Shown here one piece after another: positions 45,001 to 56,314 of a DNA stretch of 64,000 nucleotides (its first letter is position 1; each line of letters opens with the position of its first letter). This DNA is from Pestalotiopsis fici W106-1 (lineage: Eukaryota > Ascomycota > Sordariomycetes > Amphisphaeriales > Sporocadaceae). The translations under genes were made by a program, and so were the position numbers. A model generated the notes under the pieces. The model was not told the DNA's origin and did not search any database. It worked only from the letters and a program-made list of their open reading frames with translations. The stretch is from contig NW_006917091.1 of assembly GCF_000516985.1 (NCBI RefSeq), forward strand, positions 3,989,022 to 4,053,021. The letters run 5' to 3'.

Positions 45001-47054
45001 CATTTGATATTCTTCGCTCAATCTTCAAAAAGCACGACAGTCTGCGTAACGCTGGCAATATTACTGGTTTCGTCCCCATATTTGGTGATGCTGTCGTTTC
45101 AGGGGAGGAGGAAGTCAAGATTGCCGTCTTCAAACTTCTCACTGTCATCGCAAAGGTTCCGTTCAAGACGGATGCTTTTGCGAAGCTGTACAAAGTTGTG
45201 GCCAAGGATGCGATCAAAAGCATTTCGATCTCAACCACGACAAGCACTGACCTGGCTCAGACCGCGTTGAAGCTTGTCTCGGTCATCTTGAGGGATCGGC
45301 GAGACATTCCCATCAGGGAAGCTGCAGTAGACATGCTCCTGGGCAAACTGAAGGATGACTTGACCGAACCACTTTACCGCCACGTTACTTTCAATTTCTT
45401 GCGCGCGGTTCTTGACCGCAAGGTTGAAACCGCTGCAGTGTACGACACACTTGATTATGTTGGCAGTGTCATGATCACCAATGACGACAAAGATACTCGA
45501 GATCTCGCTCGTGGTGCTTTCTTCCAATTCCTTCGTGATTATCCACAGAAGAAGAATAGATGGGCAAAGCAGCTCAGCTTTGTCGTGGCCAATCTCAAGT
45601 ACGAGCGCGAGGGCGGCCGACTTTCCGTCATGGAAGTTGTTCATCTTCTCCTCATGAAGTCGGCCCAAGATTTTGTTCAGGAAGTTTCCACTACATGCTT
45701 CATTCCCCTCTTTTTCGTACTGGCAAATGACGATAGCGAAAAGTGCCGCCTTGCAGCAGGTGAGCTACTCAAAGAGATTTTCCGCAAAGCCGACAAGGAC
45801 AGCACTGCCAAGTTCCTCACCCTGCTTCGCAACTGGCTTGCACAAGATGGGAATCAGACCGTACTACGACTCTCCATCCAAACCTTTGGCTACTACTTTG
45901 AAGCAAGGGAGCCCGTGAGCAAAGACCTAAAGGACTTGGGCCTTGTCTCAAGCAAAATAGTCGAGATTCTGGACGACTATGCGACCTATGCGAATGATTG
46001 GGAGCTTATCAACACGATTGTGGAGACGGTGGCGATTCTGATGGACAAGCATGAGGCCGTGATACTCGCCAATGAGAAGCTATGGCACGCCGTTGGAAAG
46101 CCACTTGCTTCCCAACATCCAACAGTCAAGTTGTCAAGCATCAAATTGCTGAACAAATACTTGAGCGACTTTTACGAGCACACCGAGCAATCGGAGGAAG
46201 CTGAGGCCCTCGTCGGCTCCCAGGGATTGCGTCTCGAAAAGGACGCCGTCGAGGCTCTTGTCATGCTTGCAGTCAATATCATCAGCCCACCTACAATTGC
46301 TAGATGGCGTCGGCGCTTGTCCAAGCAGGGTGCCGAGGATATGCCGGAGATTGAGTCCAACACTGAAACGCCAGATGTTGATGAGAATCTGGCAGGAGAG
46401 GTCGTGCAGACTCTGGCACGCCTGGGCAAGTTCTTGGATCCCAAGCCATCTGCTTCTGACAATGCATCACTCAAGGTTGGCGATGATGAAGGTGATGAAG
46501 AGAGCGAATTGAGCGACACTGATGAAGAAAAGTCAAAGGCCGCTTCCATCACCCTGCACACGCTGTTCAACTTCCTGTCTGACATTTTAGTCATTGAAAC
46601 GGCGGCTCGGGCCTCCGCGCTCATCCCCAAGGTTGCGGCAATGCAACTCTTACACCTCTATGTGGCGACACTTCCTTCCACGACCCACATTGCACCCTCG
46701 CTTAATATCCTACTCACTCCACTGCACCACTTGACGGATCCATCCATTCCGATCCCATACTCGACCGACCGGTCTTACAAGCCGCGCGTGGAGGAGCTCC
46801 AGGACAAGGCCCGGGAGCTCATGGAAACGCTGCAGCGCAAGATTGGCACAGAACTCTACACGCGAGAGCTACTTGAGGTTCGGGAGGCTGTCAAGAGGCG
46901 CAGGGAAGGACGCGCCCGGAAGAGGAAGATCGAGGCTGTGGCCCAACCGGAGCGCTACGGAAAATTCAAGAAGGGGAAGCTGGACAAGAAAATCAAGCGC
47001 AGAAAAGAGAGGGCCGGGGAAGAGCGAGAAAGACGTCACGGAGGGCGGTACTGA
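39008..47054 (+). CDS. UTP20: U3 snoRNP/90S pre-ribosome component Utp20
   Basis: Giant HEAT-repeat protein of the small-subunit processome, needed for 18S rRNA maturation in the nucleolus. Exons 39008-40365 and 40418-47054 join in frame (FQK-FVASHW) to 2664 residues; yeast Utp20 has about 2490 and human about 2785. The 52-nt intron has a GCTAAC branch site. The N-terminus is basic, with the conserved HRWESFTTKISKL block. HEAT-like alpha-helical repeats run throughout, with the DRIM/UTP20 domain roughly in the second quarter. The C-terminus is strongly basic (KFKKGKLDKKIKRRKERAG), a likely nucleolar localisation and RNA-binding tail. An acidic patch (GDDEGDEESELSDTDEEKS) precedes it. Confidence 0.96.
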
Positions 47055-47643
47055 GGAACGTTGTAAAAAGTGCTGGTTCAAAGGGGCAAGCGAGGATAAC
47101 CCGAAATATCGGTTTAAATTCATTTTTTCCATGTTGCATAGTCATGCATGGGCTGGTGTTTTAGGAGTTTTTTGAATGGGATTTCTACCAAGATTAGAGA
47201 AGCATCTATCACTTACAGTCCTGTTGTACCATGTTGCATTTTATCATCCACATGTCGGGTGTCTTGTCTTCTCAGCTCTACCGGCTAAAAGGCACGAGAT
47301 CCGACAAGTGACAGCCGTCTAAGGAAACGCCTGCTAACAGGCTTTTACTCGACGTGTATAAAAGTCGCTGCAGAATGCCTTCGACATTAGGAAGGCTACC
47401 CGTCTTACTTGCAGAAAAGACCACGCAAGTTTGCTCAGCCATGCAAGGCTTGTCATGTCTCCGTCATGGCGTCTGTCATTTGTATCTGATATATCGAGTT
47501 ATATTGATTTTACAAAGTTAGGATCATGCTCCCGCATGTGTATGGTAGATAAACGCCTCCGTTTTAGGTGATTCATTAATATACATTGCAATGCAAGATG
47601 TTTCGCTGTTTGTGAATAAAGCAAACATATTTCTTGCCTTGGT
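47055..47643. other. 3' region between convergent genes
   Basis: About 590 bp between the stops of UTP20 and the ZIM17-like gene. No gene or RNA was recognised; it contains both 3' UTRs. Confidence 0.55.
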
Positions 47644-49044
47644 CTAGATTGCTTTCTCCGTCTCTGCTTCAAAGAGGTTGAATTCTTCGAGGGAGACCTT
47701 TTGTGGCGGGAGCTCTTTGGCTGATTCGACGCCTCGAGCGATTCGCTCATATGTCTCTTCCGGTAGTGGCCTTTGCGGTGACGACACTTCCGTGGCCTTC
47801 GCCAACTCTGCCACGGAGCCTTGTGTGCTGTCTGGCGGCGCGTATGTAACTTTGCGGAAGTGCAGGGTCGCTCCGGGCTGCCGCTGGATCCGACGGACTC
47901 GGTCTGGCATTTGCGAAAGGACTTTGCCAGTGTCAATATCGACCAAAACCTCGACAGCCTCCCGGGAGCCCTCTGGCCATGCGTATATTGTGCGTGTACG
48001 CGGGCCAGTCTCGGTCGGTGAGCCAGCTTCCGGTACTGAAGCGGGAGTTGAGTCTGGTTTGCGTTGCTGGACCGGGAACTTTCGACCCACGCTGCCTAAA
48101 CGGACGCGGGCCTCAGGATTCCTTGACTGCGCAAAATACTTGGTCATGGTGAATCCTTCTGTCTTTTCTCCATTTTGTTTCCTGCTCCGGGTCGGCGTTT
48201 TCGGAGCTTCGATTTCGTCTCGCAAACTAGCTCTCAGCTCAGCCAATTCGTGTTCTCCAAAGGACGATGGTCGACTCTCCCAGACCCTGGACTCTCTCGA
48301 TTTGTGGAATTGTCGCTTTGTAGATGGCGTATCAGCCGCAGAATGCCCACCATCTAGCCGAGGACGAGTACCACTTCCACTGAGAGAAGGCTTTGTAGTG
48401 GTTGTGGCAGAAGAGGTTGCCGCCGACGTTGATGGGTCGCGTGCTTCCCGTGCTTTGGATGCCTCGTCAGCCTCCATTGAGGCTTCCGACGAGACAGCTC
48501 CCTCGGCTTTGTTGTTGCCACCATTTCCGGCACCCCGCTGTGTTTGTGTGCCGTCCTCCCAGAATTCAATGTCTCCATCCACTCCGAGGGTTCCACGCTT
48601 GACCAACTGCCCTCTTTCCCTCATGAGATCCTCAACAGTGATGTTCCGGTCGCCAAAGATATTCAGGTGGTCGCTGATAATGTGTCTGTTCCGACAAGAC
48701 GGGCAGGTGATGAGCACGGATCCTTTGTGGTAGCCTTGCTTTGAAATTGTGTGCGATGACCTCGAGCCGCAAGGAACGCATGTGAATGTAAGCTCGTAAT
48801 GCGGTTCTAACTGCTTGCGCGTCTTGGTTTCGCTATTGTTGCCATCCTTTCCGGCAGGAGGCGAAGGGCGCCCAGGCTTGGGAATTTGGTGCGCATAGCG
48901 ACGAACGAGCTGACCGGGCTGTAGAGTTCGAGGCAGGCGAGGGTACGGTCGAATAAGAGGCGCAGAAAGGAAAGGTGAGGGCGCTCTCGGTGCGCGAAGG
49001 ATGCTGCCGAAAATTCTCTCAGTGATGCGTTTTGTAGCCATCAT
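47644..49044 (-). CDS. ZIM17: Zim17/Hep1-like DNL zinc-finger protein with long C-terminal extension
   Basis: Zim17 is the mitochondrial matrix factor that keeps Hsp70 (Ssc1) soluble. Single exon, 466 residues. A basic presequence covers about 1-51. The DNL zinc finger spans about 82-135, with C89-x2-C92 and C114-x2-C117, the LTFTCVPCG strand and the conserved DHLNIFGD motif. Typical Zim17 proteins are about 170-220 residues, so roughly 290 residues are extra here. The extension has a low-complexity Ser/Thr stretch followed by a more ordered segment (RTIYAWPEGSREAVEVLVD and onward) that I do not recognise. The frame is open throughout, so a real fusion or lineage extension seems likely. The N-terminal assignment is firm. 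Confidence 0.88.
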   Translation of the reverse strand: MMATKRITERIFGSILRAPRAPSPFLSAPLIRPYPRLPRTLQPGQLVRRYAHQIPKPGRPSPPAGKDGNNSETKTRKQLEPHYELTFTCVPCGSRSSHTISKQGYHKGSVLITCPSCRNRHIISDHLNIFGDRNITVEDLMRERGQLVKRGTLGVDGDIEFWEDGTQTQRGAGNGGNNKAEGAVSSEASMEADEASKAREARDPSTSAATSSATTTTKPSLSGSGTRPRLDGGHSAADTPSTKRQFHKSRESRVWESRPSSFGEHELAELRASLRDEIEAPKTPTRSRKQNGEKTEGFTMTKYFAQSRNPEARVRLGSVGRKFPVQQRKPDSTPASVPEAGSPTETGPRTRTIYAWPEGSREAVEVLVDIDTGKVLSQMPDRVRRIQRQPGATLHFRKVTYAPPDSTQGSVAELAKATEVSSPQRPLPEETYERIARGVESAKELPPQKVSLEEFNLFEAETEKAI

Positions 49045-49854
49045 GAACGCATGCTTGGGAGGACAAAAGAGACCACCTGGCAGTGTTGGAGTTGAAAGGT
49101 ATAGGTAAAAACGTAATTATAGAAGAGGGTAGAATCGTTCAAACTTTAGGCTCTGGCTTGGCACCTTGTTAGAATACGTAACTAAAGATGGGGCAGCGAG
49201 CTTTTGATCAAGCGTTTGTAGAATACTACGATCCTACGTACTGTAGCAGATGCATTCTGATAAGATAGGGAGCAATCTTTTATCGGCGCTGGATTAGCGT
49301 CTCGATAAGAGTTAGCTGCAGGGATAAAAGCGCGATGCGCAAACGCCAGACGCCTGCCGAGCTTCAAAGTCTGGAGGGGCAGAAGCTGAACCCGCTCTTA
49401 CACAGTAGCTTAACAGCTCTAGAACCCCTGTTCAGTGCCAGCAGGCCAATCAACTTCGGCGTTGAGCCCAGTGGCCGGCCGCCTTCCCGCATTTCTTCAA
49501 CTCTGGCGAGACGGCATTGTTGCTTTCTTTGACCCTGACTTGACTACTATTGCCTTTTCTATTCTTCTCTTTTTTTAATATTCGAAAACCCCCAGGCTAT
49601 CGGCCCTACATTTGGGCTCACCAGACGCCAAGTTTCACGCAGCCGTCTTCCCCGAGAGAACTTCACGTCAACCATCTTTCCCCGCGAATAATTCATGCCC
49701 TATTCACTCACCCATCCATCCAGGCATCGACCCCACTACAGCCGTTGCCACCAAGTCTGATTCACCCCACCGCTCACTGTTCACGATGATGGGCATGAGG
49801 CCATAGTTTACCTGCTGTTCTCTTCCTACAAGACACTGTCGCAACATTGTCACC
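49045..49854. other. Divergent promoter region between ZIM17-like and cullin-3
   Basis: About 810 bp with several GATA-type sites at 49258-49336 (TGATAAGATAG, TTATCG, CGATAAG, GATAAA). The cullin-3 5' leader lies at the right end. No gene was supported. Confidence 0.5.
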
Positions 49855-52646
49855 ATGATTACTGGTCGTGGAGGCGCCATGCGTGGCAGCGGCGCTGGCC
49901 GCATTCGGCCACCCAGAAGAGTATGTTTTGGATTCTTTCTTCCTTCCACTCTTCTTTCCTCCCATGGTGCATATCTGTAGCCGCCTTGTTGCAGAAGCTT
50001 GCACATTTCTACCCACAGTTCTTAGTAACCCAAAGTCCGGCGTTGGATCTCAAAACCTTGTAAAAATACTGACTGATACTCTTTTACAGCTCAACGCTGC
50101 CGTCAAGGACTCAACAACCGCCACCGATGACTTCGAGTTCAATTGGCAAAAGCTGAAATCGGCGATTCAAGATATCCACCTTAAGAATACCGGTGCCCTT
50201 ACCTTTGAGCAGCTTTACCGTCACGGCTACAAGATTGTCATTCTGAAACTAGCCGACCGACTCTACGATAACGTCAAGGCTCTCGAGGCCGACTGGTTCA
50301 CTCAACATGTCAGTCCTACCATTTTCGAACATGTCACAGCCAACCTCATCAACGTCACGCTCGGTGCAGGTATCGGCTTATCCGTCATAGAACGCCGGTC
50401 CATGGGCGAGAAGTTCCTCAAGGTTATCAGAGAGTCATGGGAAGAGCACAATACCGCCATGAACATGATTGCAGATATCCTCATGTATCTGGATCGCGCT
50501 TTGAATACCTCGAATCGTCCAACCATTTTCGCCGCTACCATTGGTCTCTATCGGGATCAAATTCTTCGCAACGGTCCTCGATCAGCAGAGGATGGGACTG
50601 TGGTCTGCACTATCTCGGCTGTCCTGAATGCCACCATTATTGATCACATCAACATGGAAAGAGAAGGTGATGCGATCGACAAGTCCTTGCTGCGAAGTTG
50701 CACCGGCATGCTCGAGGCTCTCCACCAGACCGATGAAGAGATTGAAGATGAGAAATTGTATCTCACAGATTTCGAGCCGGAATTCCTTCAAAAGAGCCGT
50801 GACTTTTACAAGGCAGAGTGCGAAAAGCTCCTCCAGGAGGCAGATGCCAGTGCTTGGCTTCGATGCGCACAGCGACGTTTGGAGGAAGAGGAAGCCCGGT
50901 GTGCCACGACTATTTCTCCACTGACCAAGGATCGAATTGCACAAGTGCTCGACGACGAGTTGATTGGAAAGCACCTCAGAGAGTTTATGAACCTCGAAAG
51001 CAGTGGTTTCAAGATCATGGTCGACAACGATCGCTTGGATGATCTCGCCATACTCTACCGCATGGTGACCCGGGTGGATAGCAAGAGAGATGCTCTTCGT
51101 GACGCCCTAGCAGAGCGCGTATCAGCTCTGGGATACGAGATTGAGACAAAGCTCAAGAACACTGACTTCTCCGTGGCCCAGTCTGCCGAAGAAGCTGCCC
51201 CTGAGGGAGATGATAAGGCTGGTGCTCGTGAGAAGCCAAAGGCCAAAGCGCCCAGTGCCTCAGCGCAACAGACTGCCGCGGCGCTCAGATGGGTAGCTGA
51301 TGTTCTCGCCTTGAAGGATCGATTCGACGGTCTGTTGAAGCAATGCTTTGCCGACGACTTGATACTCCAAACTGCCCTCGCCAAGAGCTACACAGACGTC
51401 ATCAATATGTTTGATCGCAGCGCCGAGTTTCTCTCTCTTTTCATTGACGATAATTTAAAGCGTGGAGCCCGAGAGCGGACGGAGGCAGAAATTGATGACA
51501 ATCTGCAAAAGGCAACCGAGCTTCTTCGTTTCATTCGTGACAGAGACAAGTTTGAATTATATTACCAGAAGCATTTGGCGAAGCGGCTTTTGCAACAGAA
51601 AGCCGGGGCATCTGACAAGGAGGATGCCATGCTCGCGCGCATGCGATTGGAAATGGGCAATCAATTCACGCACAAATTCGACGGCATGTTCAAGGACATG
51701 AAGATCTCCAAGACCGAGACCGATAAGTTCGTTGCTCATGTCAAGGAGAACCGCAAGCCTGGCGAGACCTCAGTTGAGCTTTCCATCAATGTTCTGGGCG
51801 GCAATAACTGGCCAATGGAGATCATGGGAAGACAGGCGGATGGCCAGGGACGCGCGGATATAATATATCCAAGGGAGATCCGGGACACGCAGGAGGCCTT
51901 CTTCAAGTTTTATTGCAGGCATCATGAGGGACGGCAACTGTCCTGGATTGGTGCTGCTGGAACTGCAGATATCAGATGTGTCTTTCCTCGGGTTCCAGGC
52001 AAAGCTCCTGCCCTGAACAAAGAGCGCACCTATGACCTCAGTGTCTCTACATACGGCATGGTCGTTCTCTTACTTTTCAACGACCTGCCCGAAGACCAGT
52101 GGCTTACCTTCAATGAAATACAGTGCGAAACAAACATACCTCAGAATGATCTGATCAATGTCTTGACATCATTGTCTGTCATAAAAGCCACGAGGGTCCT
52201 CCGCAGAGAGCCCGTATCCAATCGTGCCGTCAAGTCTACTGACAAATTCTCCTTCAACAACGAATTCCACAGCAAACTAGTCAAGATCAAGGTGGCATCG
52301 GTCAATATCTCCAGCAAGGTGGAGAACGAGGAGGAGCGAAAGCAGACCGACGACAAGACCCTCGAGCAACGAAGATATGTCATAGACTGTGCCATTGTCC
52401 GTATCATGAAGTACGTCACACGAAACAAGCCCAATACTCTTAATTTGATGCTAACCAGATCAAAGGTCCCGCAAGGAAATGCTCCATTCAGACCTCATGA
52501 CTGAAGTGATTCGGATTCTGGCCCGTCAGTTCCAGCCTAATGTGAAGCTTATCAAAGAGCGTGTCGAAGACCTCATTGGCAGAGAGTATCTCGAGCGAGC
52601 TGCGATCCAAGGCGATGAACAACAAGCGTACCACTATGTGGCATAG
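49855..52646 (+). CDS. CUL3: Cullin-3, scaffold of BTB-CUL3-RBX1 ubiquitin ligases
   Basis: Scaffold that bridges BTB adaptors to the RING protein Rbx1. Three exons (49855-49920, 50090-52410, 52466-52646) join in frame to 855 residues. Exon 1 gives MITGRGGAMRGSGAGRIRPP, matching the cullin-3-type basic start. Cullin repeats fill the first half; a fungal insert (EGDDKAGAREKPKAKAPSAS) interrupts the third. The cullin homology domain includes YYQKHLAKRLL and YDLSVSTYGMVVLLLFND. The C-terminal winged helix has VRIMKSRKEM, whose Lys is the neddylation site; its codon is split by intron 2. The acceptor at 52464-52465 is chosen because it restores the family sequence. The CAG six bases earlier lies only three bases from the branch site and would shift the frame. 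Confidence 0.96.
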
Positions 52647-52792
52647 ATACATTGGTTTCCCTGGACACCATGATTTCTTAGACAATAGGTTTCTTCGTCT
52701 GCCGTCCAACTCTTGTGGCTGGCCCCTGCCATCACTGTAGCGACTCGGATTACTGCGCACCACCTAACGATGATACGAATACCCTTACGACG

Positions 52793-52832
<40 letters not shown>

Positions 52833-53434
52833 ACAGAAATGAGGATGGGAAATGTTTCCATGTTGGTACCGGCACAGTTGGCAGCATTTGCATCAGTCTC
52901 AAAAAGCGTTTAGATAGGGAGTGCTTTTTGCATGGGACGCCGATAGAGACATCAGACTTGACAAGCTCAAGTGCCATAAAGTGTCGTTGAGGCTCAGCGG
53001 ATGATCTGATGGAATCAAAAACTTTTGACGGGTAAAATCCGTCGAGATTAAAAAAAAAATAATGGAAACAGAACCTTTTTTCTGTCTGAAATCTATGAGG
53101 CTATGTACATGGCGTGGTACTTGATGCATTGGTTTGTTCGGGGCGATTCAAGACTTGAAGTGATGCAAAGCCGGTAAGTTGTCCGTGCCATGATAATCAG
53201 TGGGTCGACCCAGTCGCTATCCATCAATCGTGAGGAATTCGACGATGAATTCCACTCCCCTGACAGGCGAATAATAAGAGAGGATGGAAATATAATTGCG
53301 CGTTACAGAAAAACGTGCTGCGCTGAAATCGACCATCTTTTTTTGCATTCCATTTCGAAAGTTCAGATTGCTAATCCCCATCGTTGACGTATCTTGATAC
53401 CATACCCACGGATCTACATACTCAACAAGAAATC
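52647..53434. other. Intergenic region with a GA microsatellite
   Basis: About 790 bp downstream of cullin-3 and upstream of the poly-Ser gene. Apart from the GA repeat no feature was seen. Confidence 0.55.
52796..52830 (+). repeat. GA dinucleotide microsatellite
   Basis: An uninterrupted AG/GA run of 35 bases, probably in the cullin-3 3' UTR or just beyond it. It is likely to vary in length between strains. Confidence 0.9.
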
Positions 53435-54088
53435 ATGCACATCAGTTCACATCACGGCCGAAAGAGGTCGAGTACTTCGAGCAGCTCTTCGTCGTCCAGT
53501 AGTTCCAGCAGCTCGAGCAACAGCAGCAGCAGCAGCAGTAGCGACAGCGATCAGGGCTCCCCTGGCCACAGACCTCTGCTCTCCCATGACTTCCAGGAAG
53601 AAGTAGCACAGCGCGTCGTCCAAGAGGTTGGAAACCACTTGATCCACCGACTCGAAAGCTCGGGAGGCTCGAATCATGCTGCTGCTAATGCATCGCCATC
53701 ATCACCTCGGCCCAACGGAAATGACCTGGGTACGACCGAGGGTGACGGTGCTGGACCAGGCCCTGGACCTGGCCCCGAGGATCACAAGTCCTCGCACGCG
53801 TATCAAGTCCTAGATCGATTGAAGAAGCAGCACAGTTCCGTGGCGGCGTATATTGCCAGTCACAAGAGGATCGTGGAGGTTATACCCGGCGGAGGGCAGC
53901 AAGAGGACGGCAGCGACAACCACGAGCACCCTGATAACCATACGGAGACGTCACCGTTACTCAGACACCACCGACACTCGGCAGATGCATCGCCACCGGA
54001 AGATCAGGATGCTGAGCAAGAGCACGAGAATTGTGGAGGATGGTGGACGTGGTGTTGTGGTTGTTGCCTTGGTCGGCGGAAAACCTAA
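53435..54088 (+). CDS. Poly-Ser protein with Cys-rich basic C-terminus, unknown function
   Basis: Frame of 217 residues from the ATG at 53435. A Ser run of about 28 residues with one Asn lies near the N-terminus, encoded by mixed TCN and AGC codons including an AGC microsatellite. A Gly-Pro repeat (GPGPGPGP) follows. The middle (AYQVLDRLKKQHSSVAAYIASHKRIVEVIPG) looks helical and folded. The C-terminus ends NCGGWWTWCCGCCLGRRKT, with five cysteines next to aromatic and basic residues, a likely site of S-palmitoylation and membrane anchoring. No known domain is recognised. The structured middle and tail argue for a real gene. Confidence 0.62.
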   Translation: MHISSHHGRKRSSTSSSSSSSSSSSSSSNSSSSSSSDSDQGSPGHRPLLSHDFQEEVAQRVVQEVGNHLIHRLESSGGSNHAAANASPSSPRPNGNDLGTTEGDGAGPGPGPGPEDHKSSHAYQVLDRLKKQHSSVAAYIASHKRIVEVIPGGGQQEDGSDNHEHPDNHTETSPLLRHHRHSADASPPEDQDAEQEHENCGGWWTWCCGCCLGRRKT

Positions 54089-55042
54089 AGGATGGTTACA
54101 GGCTATGAGTCGAAGGACAGACTTTTCCTTGGAAGCTACGTCGAATGCAATGATAAGATTATCATGTCTTCTCTGTCAAGCGGGTCAATTTGTTTGATGG
54201 TTCTGACAGACATGAGCAAGGCCCAGAATGTCTCGTATACTAAAACTGTCGATTGCCAAATACCTACTGGCGTCTGGAAGAAGCGGCCTCGGGCTTGATT
54301 AAGCTCCCGTCAATGTCCTACTAGTTTAAGCTTCAAGTCGCATTCAAGCATCAAGTACAAGCCCCACTAGCATAAACCGTTCCGAGGAGGACATTGATGA
54401 CCATTCCCCCGTGCTTCACCCTCAATTAAACTCTGTTTTCGAGGCACAAGGCGATGAAAGAAGAGTAGACGCGACACATTTGACTCTTGGACTCTTGGAT
54501 TCAATCATGACAAAACGCACGAGCGAAAAGCTTCGTCAAATTGGTAAGCATGAGACGCTGGTCGCAGCTGGACCCCTGGGCTCATCGCTTGGCCGCTTGG
54601 CAGGGGTCCGGATCTCGCGCCCCTCTCTACTCTGTAGTGATCGAATTCCAGATTCCAGCGTGTACCTGCTCGGCAACTTCTCCGCACGCCTACACCACTC
54701 ATGTTCACTGTAAGGCGGCTGCTGATGTCGCTGGATAATTCTGTTCTTCGGAACATCGTCCTCCATCTCCCTGCCTGTCATCGACGAGTGCCGGAAGCGA
54801 TTCATCCATTTCCAGTAACAATGCCATGCCCCTTGCAGATGCTGAGATGCACTTTCGGGGTGTCGGGAGTGATTCCAGTCACTCACTGCCCGTGATGACG
54901 AGGACAGAATCGAAGAATAAATTGACCCTCAGGACCCTGCAAAACTTATATAATTGAACGCTGATGCTATTCAAGTGAAGAAAGTTCACGCCGCATTTTT
55001 CCGTGATAATCCTTTTGGTCTTTTCTCTACTATACTTGAACC
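54089..55042. other. Intergenic region
   Basis: About 950 bp between two plus-strand genes, with a TATATAA box at 54947-54953 near its right end. No gene was supported. Confidence 0.55.
54947..54953 (+). promoter_or_regulatory. TATA box of the GH131 gene
   Basis: TATATAA lies about 90 bp upstream of the GH131 ATG, a typical distance. Confidence 0.5.
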
Positions 55043-56041
55043 ATGTTTTCGCAAATTGTCATGAGCAGCCTCTTGGCTACGCTCGCAACCGCGCGCCCAT
55101 CCCCCAGAGCCGCAGCCAGCTGCCCTGTCGTGCTCTCTGGACGAGTACCGGCATCTGCCCAGCTAACCGACTTTGACTCGTCGGCCACGAGCCTGTTCAA
55201 CCCAGACTATGTACGGGCGAGCGCCATCCCGTGGTCACAGATTCTGCTGTTCCCCAACGTGACCAACTCGCGCTTCGATGGTGCCGACTTCAAGTCGGTC
55301 GAGGTCACCATTAGCGAAAAGTCCATCTTTCAGACTCAGAATGGCTTCCGCCGCGCCGGTCTTCAGCTGGCCAATGACACCAATACTCAGGGACCAGGAA
55401 CGACGGGTGTAAGGACGCTTCACTGGAGTGTCAAGCAAGATCCGACCAGGACGCTTAACCTGACCCATGAATACCTGGTAAGTAGTCAAAACTAGGCGAA
55501 AGATGATATATGGAGATAGAGACTAACACGTGATGAAGAATGTCTGGCACGAACGAGCCGACTACAACGGAAACCAGTTCAACTTTGAGACGGGCACGCT
55601 GATTGACAACTCGAGCTTGGACAAGAACACCTTCAAGATCACTAACCGCAACAGCGAAGTCATTTGGTCCACGCCGATCGACCAGAGCGCGTGGCAAAAC
55701 TTTGCCGTCACATTGGACTATGATAACAAGTAAGTATCCATCTCGGATAGAAAAGATTCGCTAGATTTGTGTTATCCACAAGCTTACATTTTCCTTTTTC
55801 CTCCTTCACTAGCACTTTACAGGTCTACTACTCACTTGGAACCGAGCCACTCACAGCCGTCACTCAGGCTCTGGCCAACGACAACTCGGGCTATGGCCAG
55901 TTCCAAATCGGCATCCTCAAGAAACCGACGGGCACTTCCGATGTCGTCAACTCGGGCTACCAAGAGTCTCCCATTAGCGAAGGTCAGATTTATGGCGGCA
56001 TTTTCCTCGAGGATAGCGCAAATGGCTGTATCACACTGTAG
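55043..56041 (+). CDS. Secreted glycoside hydrolase family 131 beta-glucanase
   Basis: GH131 enzymes cleave beta-1,3/1,4/1,6-glucans outside the cell. Three exons (55043-55477, 55539-55729, 55813-56041) join in frame to 284 residues, a normal single-domain length. A signal peptide covers about 1-17 (IVMSSLLATLATA). The mature start has CPVVLSGRVP, the usual GH131 opening. The segment NVWHERADYNGNQFNFETGTL, just after intron 1, carries the conserved His/Glu/Asp-containing core. Several N-glycosylation sites (NVT, NDT, NLT) fit secretion. There is no carbohydrate-binding module. A TATA box lies about 90 bp upstream. Both introns have clean GTAAGT donors, and the first a GACTAAC branch. Confidence 0.9.
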
Positions 56042-56314
56042 AAAAGCCCCCCTGGTTCCAGTTTGGGTTTCTTGGTAACCACCATGTACAAAATGAATCA
56101 TTTTTCTTTTCAGGCCAGGATGGCAAGCGTAGAAGAGTCGCATATTTGCGATCAATCAAGATATGAATTTTCTTGAATTCGATATGGATTACACGTAAAT
56201 AAACTTGACACCTTCTATCTATATATTTATATACCCGGTACAGGCTTGACCAATCTTTCGTAAGCCACTCTCTATTTTTACAAATTTTAGACCATGGCCA
56301 TGCATCTCACTCGC

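Noticed and set aside
47678..48733. 351-residue plus-strand frame opposite the ZIM17-like gene
   Set aside because: Antisense shadow; the minus-strand frame has the zinc finger and mitochondrial presequence.
52459..52504. Alternative truncated C-terminus of cullin-3 using the first CAG acceptor
   Set aside because: That acceptor is only about three bases from the branch site and would destroy the neddylation winged helix; the AAAG acceptor seven bases later restores the family sequence.
54890..54965. Box C/D-like pair (GTGATGA and CTGA) upstream of GH131
   Set aside because: There is no flanking stem or guide match, and a TATA box lies between the boxes, so it is promoter sequence.
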